From: Galbula dea
Taxonomy: Eukaryota > Chordata > Aves > Piciformes > Galbulidae
Direction of reading: 5' to 3'
Assembly (NCBI GenBank): GCA_013399015.1
Contig: VWZX01008936.1
Coordinates: forward strand, 3,242,327 to 3,306,326
DNA length: 64,000 bases
Shown here: positions 53,392-64,000 of the stretch, in pieces
Layout: each line of letters opens with the position of its first letter
Numbering within the stretch: position 1 is the first letter of the stretch
Program-made: the position numbers and the translations under genes
The notes under the pieces: generated by a model
Database searches by the model: none
Seen by the model: the letters and a program-made list of their open reading frames with translations, nothing else
What the model was told of the DNA's origin: nothing

Positions 53392-53485
53392 GCTCCAGTG
53401 GCGCAATCGGTTAGCGCGCGGTACTTATACAGCAGTACAAAGTCGAGCAATGCCGAGGTTGTGAGTTCGAGCCTCACCTGGAGCA
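53392..53485 (+). tRNA. tRNA-Ile(UAU) with a 20-nt intron
   Basis: This is a full cloverleaf. The acceptor stem GCTCCAG (53392-53398) pairs with CTGGAGC (53478-53484), with discriminator A at 53485. The D arm includes the A box TGGCGCAATCGG at 53399-53410. The anticodon stem CGGTA (53419-53423) pairs with TGCCG (53451-53455). The anticodon TAT is at 53426-53428. The T arm GTGAG/TTCGAGC/CTCAC is at 53461-53477, with the B box at about 53464-53474. A 20-nt intron sits at the canonical position one base 3' of the anticodon, leaving a 74-nt mature tRNA before CCA addition. The UAU isoacceptor reads AUA codons, and in vertebrates its genes carry introns removed by the TSEN endonuclease. Transcription is by RNA polymerase III from the internal boxes. 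All arms pair perfectly, so the gene looks functional. Confidence 0.97.
53430..53449 (+). other. Intron of tRNA-Ile(UAU)
   Basis: Twenty bases lie between position 37 (A53429) and position 38 (A53450) of the tRNA. They begin CAGCAGTAC. Because A occurs on both sides, the exact cut could shift by one base. Confidence 0.85.
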
Positions 53486-53491
53486 CACAGC

Positions 53492-53496
53492 TTTTT
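53492..53496 (+). terminator. RNA polymerase III terminator T5
   Basis: A run of five T lies seven bases after the tRNA discriminator base, the usual place for pol III termination. A second run of six T at 53513-53518 could act as a back-up. Confidence 0.8.
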
Positions 53497-54767
53497 GGGA
53501 GAGAGAAGGGGCTTTTTTGGGACCTGCGCGCTCCCCGGAGGGAGAAGGGAGGGGAAAAAAAACCGTAATGGAGAAATTATGGAGCCGTTGGGGCAGCGGG
53601 GGCTACCCAGCGTGCACCCGGAGGCTTCTGCCCAGCGGGCGGCGCTGCCCTGCGGTTTTGGTGTGGAGATATGGGGCGCCGCTCCCCGGGTCAAGTGAGC
53701 GGTGGAAGTGGTCACAGTAGTGCGCAGAGGCAGTGCTAGAACGGGGCATTCTGTTGCCAAAATTAGAATGCATATATATGCTTGGTTACGGGGAGATCTC
53801 CTCTTTTATCAGCGTTAAGTTTGCTGTGTTCAGAGCAGGTTGTTGATGTGGAATAACGAACACTTGTCTGAAGTTGCAGGAAATAAAGGTGATTTTATAA
53901 TGTATTGTTTAATACAGGGTGCAAGCAAATACTGACTGGTGTGGCACAAACTCCCCCCCCCCGTTCTGCTGTGATGGTATTTGTAACTGCTCATTACTTT
54001 TGTAATGCTTTACAAATGGGTGAGCCATAGCAGGAAGAAAAATAATTCAAATAATTCAAGATTTCTTTTCAGAGTTTGTGAGGTGTTAAGGGCCATGGGA
54101 GAAGGGCAGCTTCCAGAAGAAGATTGGGAGATACTGCCTGAATGTTTCAGTCTGGATCTTGTGAATCTGCCTCTATGTTAATATACACCCTGCTGCTTTC
54201 ACAGTGCAATTTATGTCAGAAGGTTCATTGAGACTCTCAAGACCATGCAGGCAAAGGCGCCTTTATTGCCCATATCTGCCCACTAAGGTTGTACTGCAGG
54301 CGTTGACTCCCTGCAGTGCCACTTTGCTTTTAATTGCCACTTTTCCCGTAGTCTAGTTACCACTTTGTTCCCTCTGAATTCTGCATTAACTTCATGGATT
54401 TCAGTGACAGTCTGGTCATGCCTGAAGCATGTGCCGTATCAGTACACGGAATTCTAAGTCAATCAGAAAGATTTGTAATGTATTGAAAGGTAAATAAAAT
54501 CTATCCTTTGCTTGCAGGGAGTTCTGTATTTTCTCCTTTATGTCTAAGTGCCTGTCCCAGTGCAAGGAGTACAGATTGTATGGGGGAATATTTGCAGATG
54601 TACTGGAAATACCGAAAAATGAAAATGCTGGTTTTGTGTAGCTGGGAAAAAAACCTAGCAGAGGGAAAGGGACTCCATTCTCTGGGCAGAGGCCACTTGT
54701 TTTCAGAAACTGTGTGGAGACTTTCTTCAATGATGATGAAGGGTCTAAAGGGGAACTGTATAAGGAA

Positions 54768-55157
54768 TGGTTGAGGTCACTTGGTTTGTTCAGCATGGAA
54801 GAGACTTAGAGGAGACCTCATCGTGGTCTACAGCTTCCTCATGAGGGGAAGCAGAGGGGCAGATGCTGATCTATTATCTTGGTGACCAGCAACAGGACCT
54901 GAGGAAACAGCATGAAGTTGTACCAAGAGAGGTTTAGGTTGGATATTAGGAAAAGGTTCTTCACGCAGAGGGTGGCCGAGCACTGGAACAGGCTCCCCAG
55001 GGAAGTAGTCACAGCGCCAGGCCTGGCAGAATTCAAGAATCATCTGGACAATGCTCTTAGACACGTGGTGTGATTTTTGGGGTTGTCCTGTGCATAGGAG
55101 TTGGACTCGATGATCCTGGTGGGTGCCTTCCAACTCAAGAGTATTCTGTGATCTCTA
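54768..55157 (+). mobile_element. CR1 LINE fragment (about 390 nt, 3' end)
   Basis: Recognisable CR1 blocks occur in order: GGAGACCTCATCGTGGTCTA, TTAGGTTGGATATTAGGAAA, GAGCACTGGAACAGGCTCCC, GGACTCGATGATCCTGGTGG and CCTTCCAACTCAAGAGTATT. The ORF2 frame is broken. Open frames on the opposite strand here are chance shadows. Confidence 0.95.
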
Positions 55158-57587
55158 TGACTCCAGTGCGGCTGCACTCTCCCCCTTCCCCTGTGTGCCT
55201 GCTTCCAAGCACAGGTGGTAGCTCCTGTGTTCCATTGCCAGGGGGACCACTAGTTTTACATTTGGTTTCTTGCTTTGGTGTGCTGGGGGGTGATGATGCA
55301 ATTTTTGCCAAATATGAGATGCATAAAGCAGATGTTGTTTCTTGCGTTCATAGCTTTTTTGTGGCTTGCCTCTGCAGTGCCAGAGAGCAGCTAGGATAGT
55401 GACAGCTGCACAGTAGCGTGGCATTCTTCACAAGATCTCCTTCATCCCTTTGATCCTACCTTGGCTTTTACTCTCAGTCCAAGGTGTTTTTTGCATTGCT
55501 TCTGAAAAAAAAAAAAAAAGCCAACAGAAAAAACCCAAACCCCCAAACTAAATCACCACGTGAGGCAACACTTGTTTGCATTCCTGCAGAAGAGGCCTTA
55601 CCTCCTGATTGACTCCTGTGCCCTGACACCTGAGGAAAACATGTTCTGCCATGAGGATTTCACACTGAAAATCATGCTGAATCATGATCATTTATGAGGA
55701 CTTACAAAAAATCCTTGCACAACAAAAGGATGTTATTTATCTAATGGGTATTTACAAAATGAAGTGAACCACTGCTAAAGCATGGGGGCTTCCTGATGGA
55801 GGCAGGGCTGTGAAATAAGATGAAATAACCAACACTCCCGCCATCCTGTGGAGCAGTGCACCATGTTGTGGCCTTCTGTGAGCACCTGGGCCAGGGTGCT
55901 TTCTCCTGCCACAACACAGTGGAGTTGCTGCTATGGGGCTGGTACTGAAGTGGGTTTGCTGAACCTGAGGAGGAAGGGTGCCACGTTAGACCTGAGGTTA
56001 GTGACTCTGGTTTATTTCCTTTCCTAAGGGGCTGCTGTGAGGAGGAGGAGGTGTGCCCGGGGAAGCAGGTATGCCCAGGGAGGAGAATGGCGCTTGAGTC
56101 CTGGCAGGGTTTCTCCAGTGTATGTGAGGAGTCTGTCCTTGTGCAATGCTGAACTGGGGCAACCATGGTGCTGCTGTCGTGGCCTCCAGCTCTGACTAGG
56201 TGAGGTGTGGAGTGCCCTGGCCTGTCACTTGCATTTGCAACTTTCTCCTGAAAAGCAGATGTATTACAGGCATATGAAAAGGAAGTGTATGTTTTTATTT
56301 ACACTAAGGTGCTTTTTTTTATCACATTTGTCTATTGATATATGTATGTGTAAAGATACCTTTACACCATTACAGGAGAACTCCTGATGTCTGTGTGCTC
56401 TTTTTTCCTAAATCTTTAATGTACCCAGCTGATGTTATTAGAGAACATCTCTGAGTGATGCATAGTGCCAGCTGTACTAATGTGATCTAGAAAGAAGTGA
56501 TCTCTCCTTCCCCTGCCTCTTTTCCCCAAATAATAATGTGGTTCACCTGTGCCTTGTTTTCCATTAGAAAATCAGCCTCCAGGTCTTCTCCTCTGTCATC
56601 TGAGTCACTGCTTAGTGTTCTTCGGGGGAGTCCTGACCTCAGCTTGGGAGCAGCTGCTGAGGGGCATGGGCAGGCTGTATGTGCTCCTGGAAGTGCTCTC
56701 AGGAGGAAAAGTTTTGCCATGGTGAGTCTTCTATGCTACCTGGTTTACTTAGGGGCCTGCCTCTTCTATGCTATGGTCTTTATTTCTCTGTTAATTTGCC
56801 TGGTGTTGATGGCATGCTGCAGGCCTTGACTCCTCTGAAATCCTTCCAGGTTTGATTTTGAAAAGGTCTCTCAAAATTTTTGTTTGTCTTCATTTATTGT
56901 TGAGTGTGAGCTATGGATACTCTACAGGTTTAGTCTGGCTGCTCTGAGTTTCCACTGACCATGGAAAGAAAGAGGGCTCACTTAACAGGCACAGAGAAAC
57001 TTTTCATGTATGTTGCCTGTTGCTAGAGAATTAATAGCAATCAAGTTAGGCAGCAGGCTTTTGTTTATCCCTGTATGGTTTTAGTCAAACAGGGACTCTG
57101 ACTGGAATGGGAGATGCAGGAAAGACAGGCTCATGCAGGGTAACCTTTCCTTGCATTTATTTCTAAAAGTGACAACTTTCTGAGAAAAAAAAGTACAGTG
57201 CTGGTATTTGTGTTTGCTTAACTCAAATTTCTTTGAATGTATCTTTCCATAATGCTGGGGCCTGCTAACAAATCCTGATACCCTAACAAATGCCTATAAA
57301 AGCCTAACATACAGCTCACCTGGTTGTTTTGAAATCAAAATAAATCATGTTTTTAGTCTTCACAAATAGTAACTAGCTAATAAAAGTCTGCTTCCTATAA
57401 CTTTTCCAATAGATGGCACTGTGATCCCACCAAGCAAAAAAGAAAAACCAAAGCAAAGCATTCCCAGACATCCTAAAAATAGAAATCACTTGCCAAATGC
57501 TTAGTTGTGCAGAGCAGAGAACAATAGGCAAAAAATTCCAAGGGTTACTTAGAAAACAAAGTCCAGCAGAAGTATAGATGTGCTTGA

Positions 57588-57735
57588 GAGGTTTTTTTTT
57601 TTTGTTTGTGGTCTTTTTTGTTTTGTGTGTGGTGTGTTAGTATTGGGGGGGCGGGGGGGAGTTTTTTTGCAGGGAAATTGTTTGGGTTTTTTTTCTGTGG
57701 GTGTTGCTTTATTTTAGTTGGGTTTTTTAAGGTTT
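57588..57735. repeat. T/G-rich low-complexity tract
   Basis: About 150 nt are almost entirely T and G: T-runs up to 13, GTGTGTGGTGTG and a G7-C-G7 core near 57645-57659. Confidence 0.88.
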
Positions 57736-60700
57736 TTCCTCCCCTCTCCTCCTACTCCCATATGTGACCTCTTGAGAACCTTTCTGAAGTTAAAAATCTA
57801 TTTCTTAGTTGTGTTTGGAGTGACAAAGATGGTTAGGATCTATCATGTTTTTTAAGTGTGTATGAATTCACTAATTTGTGAAAGTCCTAGCATAGCAGGC
57901 CTGGCTTAGATTCTCTTGAACATACTTTTGAAAAGAATAGCTACTGTTAGAGGCTTTTGTGCAGTGCTGCCTAAAGTGCATATGGCTGCTTACTACTATG
58001 GGTGCCCATGATATGGAGGTATTGGGCTTGGAAGCAGCATCTGGGAGGAGAGGAACAAAATGTAGATGCTTGCAAACAGTCGGGAAAGAGTCTTTCAAGC
58101 CAAATAGAAACATACTGCTTTTGTGAGGGGAAACAGAAGGTAAAGGGTGGGTGGGGGGCTGTGGGAGGTCAGATGGTCACATGGAAGTTTGCTTGATGAA
58201 GAGAGGGGCTAAAAAATCAAGGGGGTAGTTGGGCTGATACAGGCTGAGAGAAGGAGAAATGAGAAGCATTTTTCAGATCACTGGAAAAGCAAGCTCAGAA
58301 AGAGGAAGAGTCTGTGTTGTGGCCTGAAACCAGGGAAGGGGATGTTATAAGGAGGGAACGGGAACAAGAACAAAAGAGAGAGAGCAGGGAAGGAGGAGAG
58401 AACAGATAAGGAGGCTTTAGCAAACTATATATATCGTATTGTCTTGCTATAGCTATATGAATGTGCTGCCTAGGGCAGTGAAAGAGAAATTAATATTAGC
58501 CAGTCAAGCCAACCAAATATGGAATTGCTGGAGAAAGCAATTTGGTCTGCATGTTTTGCTTGAGCAATGAGTGATCTCAAGAGGCAGGTTTTTCTTCTCT
58601 GTGTGTTTTGAGTGGTTACTTTAGTGTGGCAATATATGAGACCCCTTAGTCTCTCTAGGGATTGAAGCTGGTGTTGGGAGGACTAGAGAGCTCAGCTTTC
58701 TGTTTGGGAAAGGAAGGAAATGGACAATCCGTGCTGGATTTTGTGCCCATTTAATTTTCTTGCTTATGCTGAGTTTGCTGTGCTAGGCTCTGCTTTTAAG
58801 GTGGAAAAAGACTCTTGGTTTCTTCAAATAGTTTTGGTGCAGACTAAATATTTCAAACCTTGGAAAAGTCTCAAAATACTGCAAAACAAACTAAACCAGA
58901 CTCGGAGAAAGAACAAACTAGGGAAGTGGCTGAAATGGCAGGGGATAGTTAGTCTGTAATTAAAAATTTTGGAGGAGGGATGCTCCCTTAAGGAGGCAGT
59001 TGAGCCTGTACTGCCTGCTTTAGTTGAGATATCACTATACATGTGATAGCAGATTTATGGTAGTGCAAAGAAATACTTCTAGAAATTGTATTATGAAGTT
59101 ATAGATACAGAGATCAGGGGAGAGGATAAAGCAACAATTTTAAACATTTGTCTTCTGCAAAGACTGTATAAAATTCCTAAGAGGCAATTGTGCTGCAGGT
59201 CATGTGGCTATCTAGTGTGATTTAGACGGCTTTCTGGTTTTGTGAAGAGAGGCTGTCACACTAGCCACAAACATGAACATCCAAAATTACTGCAAGGTCT
59301 CAGAGTCAATTGACTTCAGTACTTGCATTTATTTTCTGGATTTTACCCATTGAAATGGGTAATTTAATCATATATTTAAGCACCATTTACATGCTGTTTA
59401 AAGAAGGATGTACATCTATCTTTAAGGAAAGTGACAGTAGATCTGTCCCAATATGTATGAAGGCAGTTTAGTATTAAAGAGGTGTTAATAAGGCAAGTTT
59501 GTGTAGCTTTGTCAGTGAGCTGCATCTTAGAAAATGGCTCTGTCACTTTTGCCAAAACTCATCCATTGTTGCAGCAAGCTAGACAATGTCTTTGAAGAGA
59601 GAATATGTCCACCTCACTTAAGATTTAGGGAAGTTATGTAGGAAACTGATGCTGGATTTGAGGGTGTTTTCAGCCAAGCTGAGTAGGGGGGATGTCTGCA
59701 TTAAATGTCCAGATACAGGGTTGGGGAGTTACTCTTCTGCATGTTTTGGGCTGCTCAGCCTCTCACCAGCAACCCTGCAACTGCTCCACCTTCCCCTTCA
59801 TGGAAGGGCTCAGCCTCAATAGGTAGAGGGTTGCCCTGAAGCTGGCACCGTTTCAGGGAAGGCAGGAAGCACCCAGTCAGATGCTGCCCTACCACCTGCA
59901 TTTTCCCATACTCCTGACTGCCTCCTGAGAGGCTCAACTTGTCTCCTGCTTTGGTCAAGCACTCTAGGGATTTCACACTGCCATGTGAGCTCCATGCCCG
60001 TTGCAATTCAGCTGCTGACACGTTCCTGTAAATCCCTGTAGAGTGACAGGAGGTGCTGCGTTTCCCGAGGCAGCTCAGGAAGGGCTGTGTGGACATGGTG
60101 GCTGTAGGGTGGTAGCAGCTTGGGCCAACTCAGTAACCAAATCCTTTTTTGGATCCAATCCTAACACCTTGGAAGTACTTGTTCCTTCTTGAGACTTGCA
60201 AAGTCAGTTAAGCTCAGTGTCTGTGGCCCACTGAAATCAATGCCAGTAAAAAACCCCTACATTCAGATCTTGTGAGATTTATAGATGCTTGCATATGGAT
60301 TTAAGACTCTAATAGCTTTGAAATTGTGTGCTAATACTGAACTGTAGCCTACATCTGTTTAAAATACTGCTGTGACTGATGAGAGTATCTGATTGTGTCT
60401 GTCATTTAGCTATTCTGTGTCTGCAGTGTAACCTAGCCAAAAAGTACCACTACTTATTATGATAAAGGAAATGTTTGGTGTGACTGTGTTATTTCTTAAG
60501 TTCTTAACATATAGTATCTTTGAAAAACCGTTTTTCTTTTTCTGGAGTTGGCAGCTTGCCTTTGTTTGGGGGTACTGTAAGTGCTATGGTGTGTCTTTGT
60601 GTTTGAAGGCAAATTTGTTAACAGTGTTGGGGTACTTGCCCTATTGTCTTTAGGTTCCTAATAACTGCAGCACTTTGACAGGATTCTTGCAACACTTGGA

Positions 60701-62589
60701 CAAATTTTCCCTGTTTAGTTGTTGATGTTAGTCTGCCTGCTTCTAAGCATCTGGATGTTGCAAAGGACATCTAGCAAACAAACCTCTTATTGCAAGTGTA
60801 ATGTATTTGAAGTATTCTTGCAGGAGTAGCCTCTGTCATCTAAATACCTCTGAAAGTAAAATCCAAACTTCCAAGGAACAGAGAGTGAGGTGACTTTTTT
60901 AGAAATGCAGTGTTAATGTACAATATAAATGGGTACATTTTGACTGGTGTCAGTGATTTGCTTCGTGTTCCATTAGAGGATAAAAGTTTGGCCCAAAGCA
61001 ATGGGAAGCTTATGTCTGACTGCAAGGAAACCAGGAAATTCATGGGGTTTTAAAGTATGGCCCACTGCAGTATTCAGTATGTGTGATTTTTGGCATAATT
61101 CAACAGTAAATACTAGTTGAAAACAGAAGCACAAATTATAGGGTAAATAATTCAGGCCAAAGAGAGGCCTCCTGCTTATGAGTACATAGTAAAGGAAATA
61201 CAAGTAGAACCACAAAATACAATTGCTGAGGAAAAACAGCAGCAATTTGGAACATTTGCTACTAAAACTGTGCAAACAATCCTCCTGGGTGACACCTGAA
61301 ATCAGAACAACATAATAATCTTCTTTGTACGTATGTGTATGTGCTGACCAATAAATCACATGAAGGCTGGTGTGCTTGGCAAGCATCATTTTGGAGGGGA
61401 CTTTCTGTTCTGCAGCCACTGGGTTGGGGGATATAGTCATCATAATGCTCCTTTGGTAGATGACCTAGTAAACATCTGTGACTTTACTGTTAAATTTCCT
61501 TTTATCCTTTTTCGTGGTCATTGGCCTAGGTTCATCATTCACTAGAAGAAGAGAACTTCTTTATACTAAATTGTTCTTTGCTTTCACTTTGCATTTTATT
61601 TAGTATTTAAATAGAATTTGGCTGCTGACATAAGGCAGTGCTTGTTTCCTACTCTATACATAGAGACTGTCTAAGCAATGATCTTAAATGTCATTTGATA
61701 AGTTTTACCTCTGGCAAAAACCAGAGCCAAGGTAGTCCCAGCAAATATGTTTGTTTAGTGCTGTGGCTGAGTGATCTGACTTGTGTTTGCTTCATTTGGA
61801 ATGAGGAGGACCTTCAGAAATCAACAGGTCCCTTCCACAAGTGAGGTGTAAATTAAGGCAAATAGCAGAATGAACAGTTAGCACAGTAAATTCTCTATTT
61901 TGGGCATCTTTTAGTTGCTTTTGGAGCTTAGATTTCCTTGGCTTAATGTGTACCAGGAGGGGTGTTAGTGGTGTGTGAGCTCTGTAGAGCCATGGGGGCT
62001 AGCAGCATTGATCAGGTGTGGCCTGTGCTTCAAGAGTGCTTCCTTGTTCAGTGTGATAGTTGGAAAACTACAATTCCTTGGCATCCCTTGTGAATGCTGT
62101 TTGAAACACAAATTGGACTCTAATTTTTATATGGACTATTTCTACATCAGTTGCTTGTTTTCTCTGAAAGCTAATCTACGGGATAATGGGGTGAAAACTT
62201 TTGTAGCTTATTCCATTAAAGGACTGCTGGACAATATAACAAAGTGGTGTTTAAGGGTCAGTTTGGAAAGTAACTTAGACCAGAAGTTTGCAATAATAAC
62301 TGTGGTTTGGATACAGTTGAAATGAATTCAATTTGTGTAGTTGCAATGGCTAAGTAATAATCTTAGAGTAGATGTGAACAGTATGCATTGGAGACATTTC
62401 CTGAAAGGAAATAACTGATATGGAAAAACTGAGGCGGGGGGAGGGGGGAACTCTTAGTGATTACAAGCTACTGAAGTGCTGATCTTAGCTGTCCTACTCA
62501 ATAAATAATCCTGAAGGGGTATTAGCAGCATTAGTTCTAGCAGCATTTAGCCATCTGGCTTGGCTTCTGTGGGAGGTTGTTTGTGTGTG

Positions 62590-62698
62590 CTTTTTTATTG
62601 GTTTGATTTTTTTAAAAACCAACACAGGGTAAAAAAACCCCAACAAACAAACAAAAAAACCACAAAAACTCACCAAAAAAAACCCCAACCCAAACCAC
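62590..62698. repeat. A/C-rich low-complexity tract
   Basis: The tract switches from T-rich (62590-62612) to A/C-rich with AAACCCC, AACAAACAAAC and AAAACCCCAACCC units. Confidence 0.85.
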
Positions 62699-64000
62699 TG
62701 TTAGTGGAGCTGTATCCACTGAAATTGTAAAAGAATTTGGTCCTACCTTTTAATGTTTCGGCTCCTTATGTGCTGTACATCCTGCACTTGGACCTCATGA
62801 TCATTTGATTTGATAGGGCAGATGTTTTCTTGATGTTCATGGACTACCAGTGGTCCATGACATCCTGGTCAGTGGTCAGTTCAAGTTGCCATGCATCAGT
62901 CTAACCATGCTGGTGTCCTCAAGAAGCCTTGAGGTAACTTCAGACTTATGAACCTTTGTCCTGTAGCATTGGTGGCTACAACTTTGTGTTGCCCATTGCA
63001 CTGTAGGAGATAAAACAAAACTTCTCCAAAACTCCCAAACCAGCTTGTTTCTGTCTCTTTTATGTAATCAATTCTACTGTCTTTACTGTTTCCATGGCTT
63101 GGAATTGTAAACAAGAGTGGTGATCTGTCAAAAATACTTCTTGCTCATTCTTTACTGAGTGGGTATTTGAGTTACTCGAAGCAAACGAGTCTTTACTGTA
63201 GCTTAGTGCCACTGTGACTGCACTTCCTGTATGTTCTGTTTTGTCTTATTTTACTGATAAACATTTGTAGTCTCTGTTAAACAAGGTAAGGTTCACAAAT
63301 TAAGTGTAAAATGTCAGCTTACTACATCTAAATTTTTCAACTGACAATTTTTTCCTAAAATGACTTTTTTCATCTAAGAAAATGAACGTAAAGATGAATG
63401 GTGTTTGGTGGTTTTAGCTTTTTGTGGTATTGTTAGAACTAAAACTGCCTTGAAATACATAATTGATACTATTTCTTGGTATGTGATTCATATCATAATC
63501 AAACTGACAGACATCAGTGGAGCACTTATAAGTTTATGCTTGGAATTAAGTCCAGCAAAATGCTTCTGGAATCTCCTGGTAATTTCCTTTTACCAATGTA
63601 AATGATGCAGCATGAATCCATCATAATTACTGTGGAGCTGCACCAAATTAAGTGATGTGATTGAGGCTGATTTTTTTCAATGGATTGTTTTGGAGAAATG
63701 AGAGATTGTAATAGAGACAGCCTGTGTACCATTCGTCGTTTGATGAGTTTGTCCTCCTGTATGTAGAAGAGACCTATTTCTTCTGTTCAGTGTTCCCCAT
63801 TAGATTGCTCACAAGCTATTCAAAATGATTAACGACTATTCTATTACACTAGTGGTATATTATAATTCTGTTCTTGTACTTCAGTGCAAGGCAAAGACAA
63901 ATCAGGCTTGTACTGTTAAGCATCTGTATCTGGTAAAGCCATAAGTGACTGAACTTGGTGCAGTGGCTCACATTCTTGGTTTGTTTACACTAATAGAAAT

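Larger units (their letters stand above)
52730..53730. promoter_or_regulatory. CpG island around the tRNA-Ile gene
   Basis: About 1 kb of GC-rich, CpG-dense sequence stands out from AT-rich surroundings. It extends about 650 bp upstream and 250 bp downstream of the tRNA. Open frames inside it (for example 52860-53384 plus and 53425-53760 minus) are expected by chance in GC-rich DNA and match no family I recognise. The island may keep the tRNA in open chromatin, or may also hold a promoter for a non-coding transcript. The boundaries are judged by eye. Confidence 0.75.
55160..64000. other. Intergenic region, right end of window
   Basis: No exon is recognised. Somewhat GC-richer patches at about 55.8-56.2 kb and 59.75-60.12 kb have chance frames of 110-140 codons without family motifs. 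The largest frame (60973-61443, minus, 156 codons) is hydrophobic and AT-driven and is not called. Confidence 0.5.

Noticed and set aside
54828..55133. 101-codon minus frame
   Set aside because: It is entirely antisense to a CR1 fragment, so it is a repeat shadow.
60973..61443. 156-codon minus-strand open frame
   Set aside because: AT-rich, hydrophobic and rich in Leu, Phe and Ser, with no domain or conserved motif I recognise. No supporting neighbours or splice signals.

Overview
The window looks like a piece of a bird nuclear chromosome. It is AT-rich, gene-poor DNA in which the only interspersed repeats I can recognise are decayed fragments of CR1 LINEs, the dominant retrotransposon of birds and other sauropsids. 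I saw no SINEs, no bacterial-style gene packing and no viral genes. The species cannot be read from the sequence alone.

The central feature is one complete protein gene on the minus strand: HAAO, 3-hydroxyanthranilate 3,4-dioxygenase of the kynurenine-to-NAD pathway. It has ten coding exons between 47492 (ATG) and 27807 (stop), all bounded by GT-AG introns. They join in frame to a 286-residue protein, the length I recall for the human enzyme. The iron ligands His47, Glu53 and His91 are present. A compact promoter (perfect CRE plus inverted CCAAT box) lies just upstream of the ATG, and a poly(A) signal lies about 160 nt after the stop.

Downstream of HAAO (left side) is about 22 kb with no recognisable gene. 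It is followed at 4201-4985 by a broken copy of a seven-helix receptor gene, also on the minus strand. The best explanation is a decayed OXER1 (oxoeicosanoid receptor), which in human lies immediately downstream of HAAO in the same orientation. It has at least four in-frame stops, at least two frameshifts, a stop in place of the arginine of the D/N-R-Y motif and a ruined NPxxY-type motif.

Upstream of HAAO (right side), an isolated CpG island at about 52.7-53.7 kb holds a complete, intron-containing tRNA-Ile(UAU) gene on the plus strand. From memory, human chromosome 2p21 also has HAAO, then a tRNA-Ile-TAT gene, then ZFP36L2, so this looks like an old conserved gene order. The rest of the right side (53.8-64 kb) contains one CR1 fragment, low-complexity tracts and no gene I can support.

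By region: 1-4.2 kb no gene, one CR1 piece; 4.2-5.0 kb OXER1 pseudogene; 5-27.6 kb intergenic, one CR1 piece, a (TC)17 microsatellite and a candidate conserved element near 24.2-24.9 kb; 27.6-47.6 kb HAAO with four intronic CR1 pieces; 47.6-52.6 kb intergenic; 52.7-53.7 kb CpG island with the tRNA; 53.8-64 kb intergenic, one CR1 piece.
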